NCBI GenBank assembly: GCA_003218135.1
Contig: QHNQ01000012.1
Location: 1 to 64,000, forward strand
Direction of reading: 5' to 3'
DNA from: Verrucomicrobiota bacterium
GTDB lineage: Bacteria > Verrucomicrobiota > Verrucomicrobiia > Chthoniobacterales > UBA10450
Length of the DNA stretch: 64,000 nucleotides
Part shown: piece after piece, positions 46,714 to 55,751 of the stretch
How the letters are laid out: the number at the start of each line of letters is the position of its first letter
How positions within the stretch are numbered: the first letter of the stretch is position 1
Notes under the pieces: generated by a model
Database searches by the model: none
What the model was told of the DNA's origin: nothing
What the model saw: the letters and a program-made list of their open reading frames with translations, nothing else
Program-made: the position numbers and the translations under genes

Positions 46714-49494
46714 TTAGGCGACCTCGGGAGAAACTGACTGCTGAATTTGCGCGTCGCGCGCCGCGAGCTCGTGGGCGTACTGAAGCGTATCGATTGAATC
46801 GACGTTTTTGTCGCGCCGGATTGCCTTGATTCTTGGAAAACGCAACGCCAGTCCACTGGCGTGCCGAGCGCTTGGCTGAATTGAATTGAAAGCCACCTCA
46901 AGCACGATATCCGGTTTCACTTCACGGTACCGGCCATGATCAGCGAGCGTGTTCTGCTTAAAGTGTTCAGTTAACTCGGCAATTTCGGCATCGGTCAATC
47001 CGCTGTAAGCCTTGCCAATCCGCAAAAGGCCGCCGGTAGTTTCATCTCGCACAGCGAACGTGTAATCGCTTAACACATTGTTACGCTTGCCGTGACCAAG
47101 CTCAGCCGCGACGACCACCACGTCCAGCGTCGCCAGTTCTTTCTTCAGTTTAAACCAAAACATCCCGCGCGTGCCTGGTAAGTAGAGGCTTTCCGGGTCT
47201 TTGATCATCAGGCCTTCGTTCAAATGCCGCCGAGCCTGTCGAAAAGCTTGTTCGATCTCAGCGGCAGAACGGGCCGAGACTACTTTCGCGATTTGGAATT
47301 GCGGCGGTAGTCGCACCTCGCTCAGGCGTGCTCGCCGCTCACGCAACGAAGTTCTCAACAATGACTCTCCGTTTAGCCAGAGAAGATCAAAAGCGACAAA
47401 CGCAACCGGGACGTCTGCCGCAGCCCGCGCGAATAAATCTTCACCGTCGCTCTTGCGGCCGAGCCGCTTTTGCAGATCGAAGAAGGTGAGTCTGCGGCCT
47501 TCTTCAAACGCTATGATTTCGCCGTCGACAATCAGCTTTTCCTGGAAGTTTGTGGCCTGATCGACCAGCTCCGGAAATTGCCCGGTGATGCGTCGTAAAT
47601 CGCGGGAGTAAATTTCAACCCGATCCGCACTGCGATGAAGCTGTGCCCGGATACCATCGAATTTATCTTCCAAAAAAATTGCAGGCTGCGTGGCTAACGC
47701 CGAACCCCCATCCACATCTCCGACATCAACAAAGCGTTGCCACACGGATTCGGCGCTCGGAAGAGGAGTCGCAAGCATGCATTTAATCGGCCGAAAAAGC
47801 GACAGCTGTGCTTGATGTACTTCGTTGCGCAAGGCCAGAGCTGCCGTCTCGCCGATGTCGCCCAGCAACATGTTGGCCTGCTTTACCTGATCGAGAGGAA
47901 CATCGAACGCCTTCGCAATTGCTTCCTCGACCAAACCTTCGCGTAATCCGATGCGAAGGTCACCAGTTAGGATCTTGACGATGTACTGGCCTTCTCGAGC
48001 CGACGAAATCGAAAAGCGGTCTTGGAGGAGCTGCGCTTTCGCGAGCGGGCCGCGCGCCCGATGCAAGCTTTCAAACAGCTCCCGGGATTCCACGATGGTG
48101 AAGGGCCGTGGGGTTGTGCGAGCATCGAGAACTTCAAAGGCAGTTTTGCCCGTGTCACCGTGACGCGCTGCGATGCTGTGAAATGCCGCGTCATCAATTT
48201 TCGTTGCTCCTTGAAGCGTGCGGACAATCACCGACCAGCCGACCTGCAATGTACGCGGGTCGCTCTGCGCAAAAGCTCGACCGGTAAAGTAGGTAGTTAT
48301 GACTGGCAATTGTTCGCTGGTAAGCTCACGAAGATAATCAGAGAGGAGCCGAATTTTCTCCAGCTTTGCCGGAGTCGCGGCGATCGCTTCACCAACCTTC
48401 GCGAACGCCAGGAATTCGGATCGGGTATCGGAGACCTGTTTGTGAAACGAACCTTGTGTTGATTCGGCGGTACGCGAGACCTCCGCGCATGGGTCAACCG
48501 GCAACGCGTTGTCCGCAGCTGATAAATGCAGTTCCATTTGGTTCTGTTCAGTCAGTGCCCAGGCTTCGACGCCGCGCGCGCGCAAATCGCAGGCAAATGC
48601 AGCGGCGAAGCCGTGAAGCGTAAATACTCGGCGTGGCCTAACAAAGTCGACGTACCGAATCAAATCGTCGTAATCGGCATGGTCCGAGAGAGGAAATGCT
48701 GCGTCAACCTGATAGCGATAGACGGCATTTGGGTCGACGGCCCAGCCACTAATCATCGCCACGCGTTTGCGTGGAATTCTTTCCAGCATGTGCGACCTAT
48801 TCGCGCTGGGCGGGCAGATCAGAACTTTTCCTGCAACATCATTCGCCCTGTAACGCACGTATTTACAAAACGATTGCCCCAACTGTTCGTAGATGCGCGT
48901 CATCTGGTAAACGGAGCCGTGGAGCATGGGAGTCAATCCGACACCGTCGAGTGAACAGAGAATTTCCTGCGCCTTTCCCAGCGAATAGCCCAGGAGGACG
49001 GGCACTTCGCCAGCCTCGATTGTTTCGCGGCAGAAAGAGACTATTTGATCAACCACTTGTTGTGTTGGGGGAAACCGATAGCGTGAAAGGCCGAATGTAG
49101 TCTCCATGATGAGCGTATCAGCCTCGCGCCACTGCACCTGTTCGGCGGACTTCCCCGGCCGCAGTTTGAAGTCTCCAGTGTAGAGGAGCGTTTCGTTACC
49201 GAGAAAAAGAAAACATTGCGCCGAACCGAAGATATGTCCGGCGGGCAATAGCATAAGATCCAGGCCGTGTACGCGCCGTTTTTCACCGAATGGCAGAATG
49301 TGTTCAATCCGACGACCTGGCAGCCGGCTTTTCAGCAAACGTGCCGTTCGCTGCGAAACGATAATCTCCTCGTGAGGTGCTACGTGGTCGTTGTGTGCGT
49401 GCGAAATAAAAGCGAAAGGCTTCGCGTCCCACGGATCCAGCCACAAGTTTTGTTGTGGCAAATAAACGCCGCGCTCGTAGCGAACTTCAATCAT
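46714..49494 (-). CDS. Fusion protein: MBL-fold (ligase-associated exonuclease-like) + ATP-dependent DNA ligase
   Basis: N-term FAFISHAHNDHVAPHE and TLLYTGDF; C-term EDKFDGIRAQLHRSADRVEIYSRDLRRITGQFPEL (KxDG ligase motif). Confidence 0.93.
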   Translation of the reverse strand: MIEVRYERGVYLPQQNLWLDPWDAKPFAFISHAHNDHVAPHEEIIVSQRTARLLKSRLPGRRIEHILPFGEKRRVHGLDLMLLPAGHIFGSAQCFLFLGNETLLYTGDFKLRPGKSAEQVQWREADTLIMETTFGLSRYRFPPTQQVVDQIVSFCRETIEAGEVPVLLGYSLGKAQEILCSLDGVGLTPMLHGSVYQMTRIYEQLGQSFCKYVRYRANDVAGKVLICPPSANRSHMLERIPRKRVAMISGWAVDPNAVYRYQVDAAFPLSDHADYDDLIRYVDFVRPRRVFTLHGFAAAFACDLRARGVEAWALTEQNQMELHLSAADNALPVDPCAEVSRTAESTQGSFHKQVSDTRSEFLAFAKVGEAIAATPAKLEKIRLLSDYLRELTSEQLPVITTYFTGRAFAQSDPRTLQVGWSVIVRTLQGATKIDDAAFHSIAARHGDTGKTAFEVLDARTTPRPFTIVESRELFESLHRARGPLAKAQLLQDRFSISSAREGQYIVKILTGDLRIGLREGLVEEAIAKAFDVPLDQVKQANMLLGDIGETAALALRNEVHQAQLSLFRPIKCMLATPLPSAESVWQRFVDVGDVDGGSALATQPAIFLEDKFDGIRAQLHRSADRVEIYSRDLRRITGQFPELVDQATNFQEKLIVDGEIIAFEEGRRLTFFDLQKRLGRKSDGEDLFARAAADVPVAFVAFDLLWLNGESLLRTSLRERRARLSEVRLPPQFQIAKVVSARSAAEIEQAFRQARRHLNEGLMIKDPESLYLPGTRGMFWFKLKKELATLDVVVVAAELGHGKRNNVLSDYTFAVRDETTGGLLRIGKAYSGLTDAEIAELTEHFKQNTLADHGRYREVKPDIVLEVAFNSIQPSARHASGLALRFPRIKAIRRDKNVDSIDTLQYAHELAARDAQIQQSVSPEVA

Positions 49495-49590
49495 CGAAGA
49501 AAACCTACTTTCAGATTCGCGCTGGTGCCACAGAACGTGGAGGAACTATGTGCGTTGACACCGGGTTCAAAAGCCGCCTTTATTTAATTA

Positions 49591-50178
49591 ATGAAGTTTG
49601 GGATCGCGTTCTTCGGTTTCATCTTGGCCCTCAGCGCTTCGGGTAAGCCACCGCTAGAGGAACCAAAGATTGTCGAAAAAGTCACGCCGCTGCCGGTGGC
49701 GTTCGATAAAGATTTTGAGTTTCGAAAAACGAAGCTTTTCTTCCTCAGCGAGAAAGGACAACCGACAAGTGGGAGCGCACGGCAGACGACGAGCACGCTA
49801 CACTCGAAGTCGACTTCACCGAGCCAAAAAACTGCGACCCTTCAGGACGCGCCGATCACTTTTGAGCGCCAGTATCGGCTCTTCGGCGCCGTCACCGGGC
49901 TGGATCAGCGCCAGCGGTTCGGTAATTACTTCGATTTCTTTTGGCGGGCCAAACGTCCCTCCGATGTCACAGTGCGCTTGGAGTATCGCCAGGAAAAATT
50001 ACACGAACACGTGCAAGGACAGGAGATTACGTACCGGAACGTACGTGGCACTCATAAGACGGAATTCAAGGTTATTGGAGACGACTATTTTGACGACGGC
50101 CGTGTGATTGCCTGGCGGTGCCTGTTAATTGCAAATGGCCGGATCGTAGCGGAAAACCGGTCGTTCATGTGGGACTAG
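49591..50178 (+). CDS. Secreted protein of unknown function
   Basis: Signal peptide MKFGIAFFGFILALSASG; 195 aa with coding-like composition. Confidence 0.55.
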   Translation: MKFGIAFFGFILALSASGKPPLEEPKIVEKVTPLPVAFDKDFEFRKTKLFFLSEKGQPTSGSARQTTSTLHSKSTSPSQKTATLQDAPITFERQYRLFGAVTGLDQRQRFGNYFDFFWRAKRPSDVTVRLEYRQEKLHEHVQGQEITYRNVRGTHKTEFKVIGDDYFDDGRVIAWRCLLIANGRIVAENRSFMWD

Positions 50179-50345
50179 GATCGGTCAGAGGCGGCGTGCC
50201 AATTCGCCCTCGGGCGCCGCAGGGGCGAAGGTTTTCATCAATGCGGCCCTTCCTGGTCTGCAATTCGAATCAGCTTCTGAAACTTCTGGAGTCCCGCGAG
50301 GTTTGACAGCATGCCTTCTGGACTGGTATTCTTGAGGAGCTAACT

Positions 50346-50861
50346 GTGGATTCATCTATTCAAGTAGGGGTCAGAGGCCCGACCGTGTGGGTGAAAATTG
50401 AGGGGAAAGGTAGTTTTCTCAATAGCGGCAACCTGAAGGAGTTCGCGCGCGAAATGTTGGATCGCGGGTATCGCGAATTTGTGGTGGATTTAGCGGAGTG
50501 CGCCATGATGGACTCCACATTCATGGGCACGATGGCCAGTGTGGCATTGCGATTGAAGGAACTTGGTCACGGTCACCTCCACATCATTCATTGCGGTAAT
50601 CGCAGCCAGGAGCTTCTTTCCGGATTGGGCCTCGATCAGATATTTGACATTCGTGCCAACGGAGAGCGCCCGCCGGAGTGCGAAGAGCTCGAGCGATCTG
50701 GGACACGTCAATTGCCAGAAACTCAAAAAAAGGAGCAGGCAGAAACAATGCTGGAAGCGCACGAGGCGCTTTGCGAGGCAGCACCGGAAAATATCTTTCG
50801 ATTTAAGGACGTTCTCGATTTCTTAAGACAAGACCTTCATCGCGAGACGCCTTCGAAGTAA
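50346..50861 (+). CDS. STAS-domain protein (anti-sigma factor antagonist-like)
   Basis: REFVVDLAECAMMDSTFMGTMASVALRLKELG (phosphorylatable Ser context). Confidence 0.87.
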   Translation: MDSSIQVGVRGPTVWVKIEGKGSFLNSGNLKEFAREMLDRGYREFVVDLAECAMMDSTFMGTMASVALRLKELGHGHLHIIHCGNRSQELLSGLGLDQIFDIRANGERPPECEELERSGTRQLPETQKKEQAETMLEAHEALCEAAPENIFRFKDVLDFLRQDLHRETPSK

Positions 50862-50873
50862 GCTGGCCTCTGC

Positions 50874-52313
50874 ATGATGTGGCCGACTCTTCTCCTCGGA
50901 CTGCTTGTCGCGTCTGCTGCCGGGTGGATTGCTACCAGCTATCTTCAAGCGCAGCGGATTCGCAGGTTAGAAAGATCTCACGAAGAGATCCAAGTCGAAG
51001 AAACGCTCGTTTTCGATTTTCTGCACGGCCTCGGCGAAGCGTTCCGGGAGAGCATTCGACCTCAGGAACTTCATCGGTTGATAGTCGAAGGCGCTACGCG
51101 CATCCTTGATGCCCAGGGTGGCGCCCTTTATGTGAGCGATCGCACCGGTGCAAAACTCACGCCCGCTTTTATTTCGAAGGGCTGCCCGCCACTAGTCGAC
51201 ATTCCGCCGAATATTTTGCAACAAGCGGCCGCTACTCCTACCGGCCTTGAGAGGTTTCTACGACTGCACACAGTCGCCCCGGGTGAAGGAGTGATCGGTC
51301 GCGTTTGGCAAACAGGGCAGTCTGTTTACCTGAGCGAGTTCTCGGATGCGCCGGAGTTAGCGAAATTGCGCAGCAGCGCATTTGGCACGCGGTCCGTTAT
51401 GGCGGCGGCACTCCGGTATGGAAACCAGGATCTCGGCGTATTGGCGCTCGCCAACGGCCCGATGGGTGTGCCGTTTTCGCAGGGGGACTTCGTCGTTTTT
51501 AAATCTCTTGCCGAGCAATCGGCCTTTGCGCTCTACAACGCGATCATTTACTCCATGGCTAACGAAAAGAAGCGTCTGGATCATGACCTGGAGATCGCCC
51601 GGGACATTCAACGAATTTTGCTCCCTTCGGAAGCGCCGGCGATTGATGGATTTCAGATCAGCGGCATCAATGTGCCAGCCCGCCTGGTGAGCGGCGACTA
51701 TTTCGATTATATTCGCGTAGATGACGAGCGGTTGGGCGTGGCAATCGCAGATGTTTCGGGCAAAGGTGTGCCGGCGTCGCTGATCATGGCGATTTGCCGC
51801 AGCGTGTTACGCGCTGAGGCGGCTCGGAATCCATCTCCCGCTGACGTATTGCGAAAGGTCAATCGACAGCTTTACCCAGACATCAAGGAAGACATGTTCA
51901 TTAGCATGGCCTACCTGATTCTGGACCACCATCGCGATAGCATTACCCTCGCGCGCGCCGGGCACGATGCGCCGTTGCTCTACAAGCAGCAATCGCGAAC
52001 GGTTACGCCCGTGAAATCACCTGGAATGGTCGTTGGAATTGACAGTGGGAACGTGTTTGATAGGCTTACAGTTGACTTCGCGATATCGCTCGAGCGCGAT
52101 GATTGCTTGGTTCTCTACACCGACGGTGTCACCGAGACGCTCAACGCTGAAGAAGACGAGTTTGGCTTGGATCGCGTGATCCAGGCCGTCCGCGCGAGAG
52201 CAAATGATGGCGCGCAGGCGATTGTAAAGAAAATCATACAGGATGTGCGCGACTTTACCGGTTCGCTTCCACAAAACGATGACATCACCTTGATTGCCAT
52301 CCGAAAAACATGA
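50874..52313 (+). CDS. GAF + PP2C/SpoIIE (RsbU-like) serine phosphatase with N-terminal TM helix
   Basis: LEIARDIQRILLPSEAPAIDGFQISGINVPARLVSGDYFDYI...VAIADVSGKGVPASLIMA...YTDGVTET. Confidence 0.92.
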   Translation: MMWPTLLLGLLVASAAGWIATSYLQAQRIRRLERSHEEIQVEETLVFDFLHGLGEAFRESIRPQELHRLIVEGATRILDAQGGALYVSDRTGAKLTPAFISKGCPPLVDIPPNILQQAAATPTGLERFLRLHTVAPGEGVIGRVWQTGQSVYLSEFSDAPELAKLRSSAFGTRSVMAAALRYGNQDLGVLALANGPMGVPFSQGDFVVFKSLAEQSAFALYNAIIYSMANEKKRLDHDLEIARDIQRILLPSEAPAIDGFQISGINVPARLVSGDYFDYIRVDDERLGVAIADVSGKGVPASLIMAICRSVLRAEAARNPSPADVLRKVNRQLYPDIKEDMFISMAYLILDHHRDSITLARAGHDAPLLYKQQSRTVTPVKSPGMVVGIDSGNVFDRLTVDFAISLERDDCLVLYTDGVTETLNAEEDEFGLDRVIQAVRARANDGAQAIVKKIIQDVRDFTGSLPQNDDITLIAIRKT

Positions 52314-52888
52314 AAAAGATTCCTATCGCTGAACAAAACAAAGAAACGAAAGGGTCGGCTGCGGCAAGACAGATGCATTCAGCCGATGCTCCAGCCTCTG
52401 CCGGCATTGAGCAAACTGATGCCGAAGATCCAATGGCAGGCCTGCAGGCTGATCTCGACCGTTTCCGCGACCTGGCACTGCGCAGTCAGGCTGATTTTGA
52501 GAATTATAAAAAGCGCTCTGCGCGAGAAAAGGAAGAGGCGATCAAATACGCCAATAGTTCGTTGCTTCAGCGATTGGCCGCAATTCTCGATAATTTTGAG
52601 CTTGGTCTTGCAGCTGCAAAAGCCCAGGGCGAAGAATCGCCGATCTACTCCGGAATGGTCCTCGTCCAGAAACAACTCAACGATTTGCTTTCAGAACACG
52701 GGCTGCAGCCGATCGAAGCGGATGGCAAAAGATTCGATCCGAATTTGCACGAAGCAATTGCGCATGAGCCCAGCGATCAATTTCCGGAAGGGACTGTGCT
52801 CCGCCAGACTCGTCGCGGTTATCGGTTAAAAGACCGATTGCTTCGGCCTTCCAAAGTCGTTGTTTCCAGCGGGCCAGCAAAGCAGTGA
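52310..52888 (+). CDS. grpE: Nucleotide exchange factor GrpE
   Basis: DLALRSQADFENYKKRSAREKEEAIKYANSSLLQRLAAILDNFELGL...LHEAIAHEPS. Confidence 0.92.
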   Translation: MKKIPIAEQNKETKGSAAARQMHSADAPASAGIEQTDAEDPMAGLQADLDRFRDLALRSQADFENYKKRSAREKEEAIKYANSSLLQRLAAILDNFELGLAAAKAQGEESPIYSGMVLVQKQLNDLLSEHGLQPIEADGKRFDPNLHEAIAHEPSDQFPEGTVLRQTRRGYRLKDRLLRPSKVVVSSGPAKQ

Positions 52889-52944
52889 GGCGGCTTTCTT
52901 GCTTCACGTTCTAGTCCGCAGGTTACGCAGGACTGATTGGCCAC

Positions 52945-54090
52945 ATGGCAACTGAGAAACGCGATTACTACGAGGTGCTTGGCATTGCGCGAAACGCCAC
53001 CGGCGAGGAAGTCAAACGCGCCTATCGCAAACTCGCGGTTAAGGTTCATCCCGATAAAAATCCAGACGACCCGCGCGCCGAAGAAAAATTCAAGGAGTTA
53101 GGAGAAGCGTATGATGTGCTGATGGATGCGGACAAACGCGCTGCCTACGATCGCTTTGGTCACGCAGCATTTGCGCCAGGCGGCATCGGTTTTGGTCGCG
53201 AAGCTTTCCATGATCCATTCGAGATTTTTCGCGAGGTGTTCAGTGGGACCGGATTTGGAGGCGGGATTTTCGAGACGTTCTTCGGTGGTGCCGGTAGCGC
53301 ACGCACTGAAGATCAGCGTCGCGGATCGGATTTGCGCTACGACATGGAAATCAAACTGGAAGAGGCGGCTTTTGGCGCGACCAAGCAGATCGAGATCGCA
53401 AAACTGGATACCTGCGATGAGTGCGGCGGCAGCGGCGCTGAAGCAGGCTCGCACAGGATCGGCTGCCCCACTTGCGGTGGGCGGGGTCAGGTCGTCAGTT
53501 CACGCGGATTTTTTCACATTTCGCAGACATGTCCTCGCTGTCGCGGCGCCGGGGAGATCATCGAGAAACCATGCCAGAAATGCCGCGGCGAGGGACGCGT
53601 AGAAAAATTGAGCCGCGTTAAGTTGCAAATTCCTGCCGGAATCAGAGAAGGCACGCGGCTGCGTTCGTTAGGCAACGGGGAAGCGGGCATGAGTGGTGGA
53701 CCGCCAGGCGACCTTTACGTAGTCGTCCACATCAGGGAGCACAAAATCTTTCAGCGCGACGCCGATGATTTGTATTGCGAGGTGCCGATCCCGTTTTCCG
53801 TCGCGGCGTTGGGAGGCGAGATTGATGTCCCCACACTGGAAGGCAGGGCTCATTTAAAGGTGCCCGACGGCACACAAAGCGGACAGATGTTCAAACTCCG
53901 TGGCAAGGGAATCGTGAACGTCAACGGGCACGGCCATGGCGATTTGTTCGCGCGCCTGATTGTTGAGGTGCCGTCGCACCTGAATGCGGATCAACGCCGC
54001 AAGTTGGAGGAATTCGCAGCGCTTTGCGGTGAGGACAACACGCCGATGCGTAAAGGCTTTTTCGAGCGCGCGAAGGAATTTTTCAAATAA
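52945..54090 (+). CDS. dnaJ: Chaperone DnaJ
   Basis: J domain [25 protein letters not shown], four CxxCxGxG-like motifs, C-terminal domain. Confidence 0.97.
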   Translation: MATEKRDYYEVLGIARNATGEEVKRAYRKLAVKVHPDKNPDDPRAEEKFKELGEAYDVLMDADKRAAYDRFGHAAFAPGGIGFGREAFHDPFEIFREVFSGTGFGGGIFETFFGGAGSARTEDQRRGSDLRYDMEIKLEEAAFGATKQIEIAKLDTCDECGGSGAEAGSHRIGCPTCGGRGQVVSSRGFFHISQTCPRCRGAGEIIEKPCQKCRGEGRVEKLSRVKLQIPAGIREGTRLRSLGNGEAGMSGGPPGDLYVVVHIREHKIFQRDADDLYCEVPIPFSVAALGGEIDVPTLEGRAHLKVPDGTQSGQMFKLRGKGIVNVNGHGHGDLFARLIVEVPSHLNADQRRKLEEFAALCGEDNTPMRKGFFERAKEFFK

Positions 54091-54098
54091 ATGCCGCA

Positions 54099-54968
54099 GT
54101 GTCCGTCGTTTACAACCCTGTGAAGTTGATCGAATGCCCGCGCGATGCCTGGCAAGGGCTCAAGCGACGAATCCCGACGGAGCTGAAGGTGCGTTATTTA
54201 GGCGCGCTGATCGCGGCAGGTTTCAAGCACATCGACGCTGTGAGTTTTGTCTCTCCTAAAGCGGTCCCCCAGATGGCCGATAGCGAAAAAGTGCTGGAGC
54301 GGATTGAACTGCCAGATGACGTCGAAATCATCGGCATCGTGGTGAATGAAAAAGGCGCCGAGCGCGCCATCGCCACGAAAGCAGTTGGCACATTAGGTTT
54401 TCCCTGCTCCATCTCAGAGACCTTTCTGCGCAAGAACCAAAATCAGACAATGGAGGAGTGCTACAAAGTGCTGCAATCAATTAATGCAAAGGCAGACGCC
54501 GCAGGGATCCCGGTAGTCGTTTACATTTCGATGGCGTTCGGAAATCCGTATGGCGATCCGTGGGACGAGAACGAAGTGCATCAGGCAATAACGAAACTGA
54601 CTCGCATCGGTGTTCGATCTATTTCGCTCGCTGACACAGTTGGAGCTGCCGACGCCGATTTGATCGGTCGCGTGGTCGAATCAGTGATGGGCCAATGTCC
54701 TGATTACGACATCGGCGTGCACCTGCACAGCGCGCCTGGGGAAGCCGAAGCAAAAGTGCTTGCCGCGTACGACGCGGGCTGCCGCCGGTTTGATTCCGCC
54801 ATTGGCGGGCTTGGTGGATGCCCATTCGCGCAGGACGCGCTGGTGGGAAACATTCCCACGGAAAGCGCGATCGCCGCAATCGAGAGGCGCGGTGTAGCGT
54901 TGGAAATGAGCAAATCGCTCGCAGATGTGCTGACACTAAACGCGGAGATCGCGTCGAGTTACGCATAG
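54099..54968 (+). CDS. HMG-CoA lyase-like (DRE-TIM metallolyase) protein
   Basis: VKLIECPRDAWQG, FVSPKAVPQMADSEKVLE, GVHLHSAPGEAEAKVLAAYDAGCRRFDSAIGGLGGCPFA; GTG start. Confidence 0.85.
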   Translation: MSVVYNPVKLIECPRDAWQGLKRRIPTELKVRYLGALIAAGFKHIDAVSFVSPKAVPQMADSEKVLERIELPDDVEIIGIVVNEKGAERAIATKAVGTLGFPCSISETFLRKNQNQTMEECYKVLQSINAKADAAGIPVVVYISMAFGNPYGDPWDENEVHQAITKLTRIGVRSISLADTVGAADADLIGRVVESVMGQCPDYDIGVHLHSAPGEAEAKVLAAYDAGCRRFDSAIGGLGGCPFAQDALVGNIPTESAIAAIERRGVALEMSKSLADVLTLNAEIASSYA

Positions 54969-54989
54969 GGAACAAGTCCCAACCGTCCT

Positions 54990-55742
54990 ATGCATCGTTT
55001 CTATGTTTCACCGGAAAACTGGGACTCTCGCACGCTCGCATTGCGTGGCTCCGAGGCGCACCACGCTCGCGACGTGCTGCGCATCAAAGCCGGGGAGAAG
55101 CTCGTGCTGTTCAACGGACAAGGGCGCGAGCTCACGGCGGAAGTTATCGATCCCGGCGGTGACGAAATCCGGCTGCGAAAATTACACGAAGCGGAAACAG
55201 CGCCGCTGCGATGCCGGATCGTTCTTGGACAGGCGATTCCAAAAGGGAAAAACATGGAGTTGATCGTGCAAAAAGCGGTCGAGATCGGCGCAGCCGAAAT
55301 TGCGCCGATCATCTCCGATCGCACTGTCGTGCAGCTCGATTCCGAATCGGTCGCGCAAAAACAATCGAAGTGGCAGCAGATCGCCGTTGAAGCGGCCAAG
55401 CAATGCGGTCAGAACTGGCTCCCGCGCGTGCACCCGCCAAGAAAACTGGACGAATTTTTTTCTGGAGCGGTCGACGGAGCATTTGATCTTCGTCTGATCG
55501 GTTCCCTCCAACCCGATGCGCAAAACTTCAAAAAAATTCTGGCGGATTATTCAAGTGAACACGGCAACCGACCATGCAGCGCGCTCATGCTTATTGGGCC
55601 CGAAGGTGATTTCACACCTGCGGAGCTTGGGCTTGCGCGCCGCCACGGCTGCCAGCCGATCACGCTTGGCCCCATTATTCTGCGAGTGGAAACCGCAGCA
55701 ATCTATTGCCTGAGCATCCTCTCCTACGAACTGCTGATTTAG
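54990..55742 (+). CDS. rsmE: 16S rRNA (uracil(1498)-N(3))-methyltransferase
   Basis: SEAHHARDVLRIKAGEKLVLFNGQGREL...LMLIGPEGDFTPAELGLARRHGCQPITLGPIILRVETAAIYCL. Confidence 0.93.
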   Translation: MHRFYVSPENWDSRTLALRGSEAHHARDVLRIKAGEKLVLFNGQGRELTAEVIDPGGDEIRLRKLHEAETAPLRCRIVLGQAIPKGKNMELIVQKAVEIGAAEIAPIISDRTVVQLDSESVAQKQSKWQQIAVEAAKQCGQNWLPRVHPPRKLDEFFSGAVDGAFDLRLIGSLQPDAQNFKKILADYSSEHGNRPCSALMLIGPEGDFTPAELGLARRHGCQPITLGPIILRVETAAIYCLSILSYELLI

Positions 55743-55751
55743 ACGCTCAGA

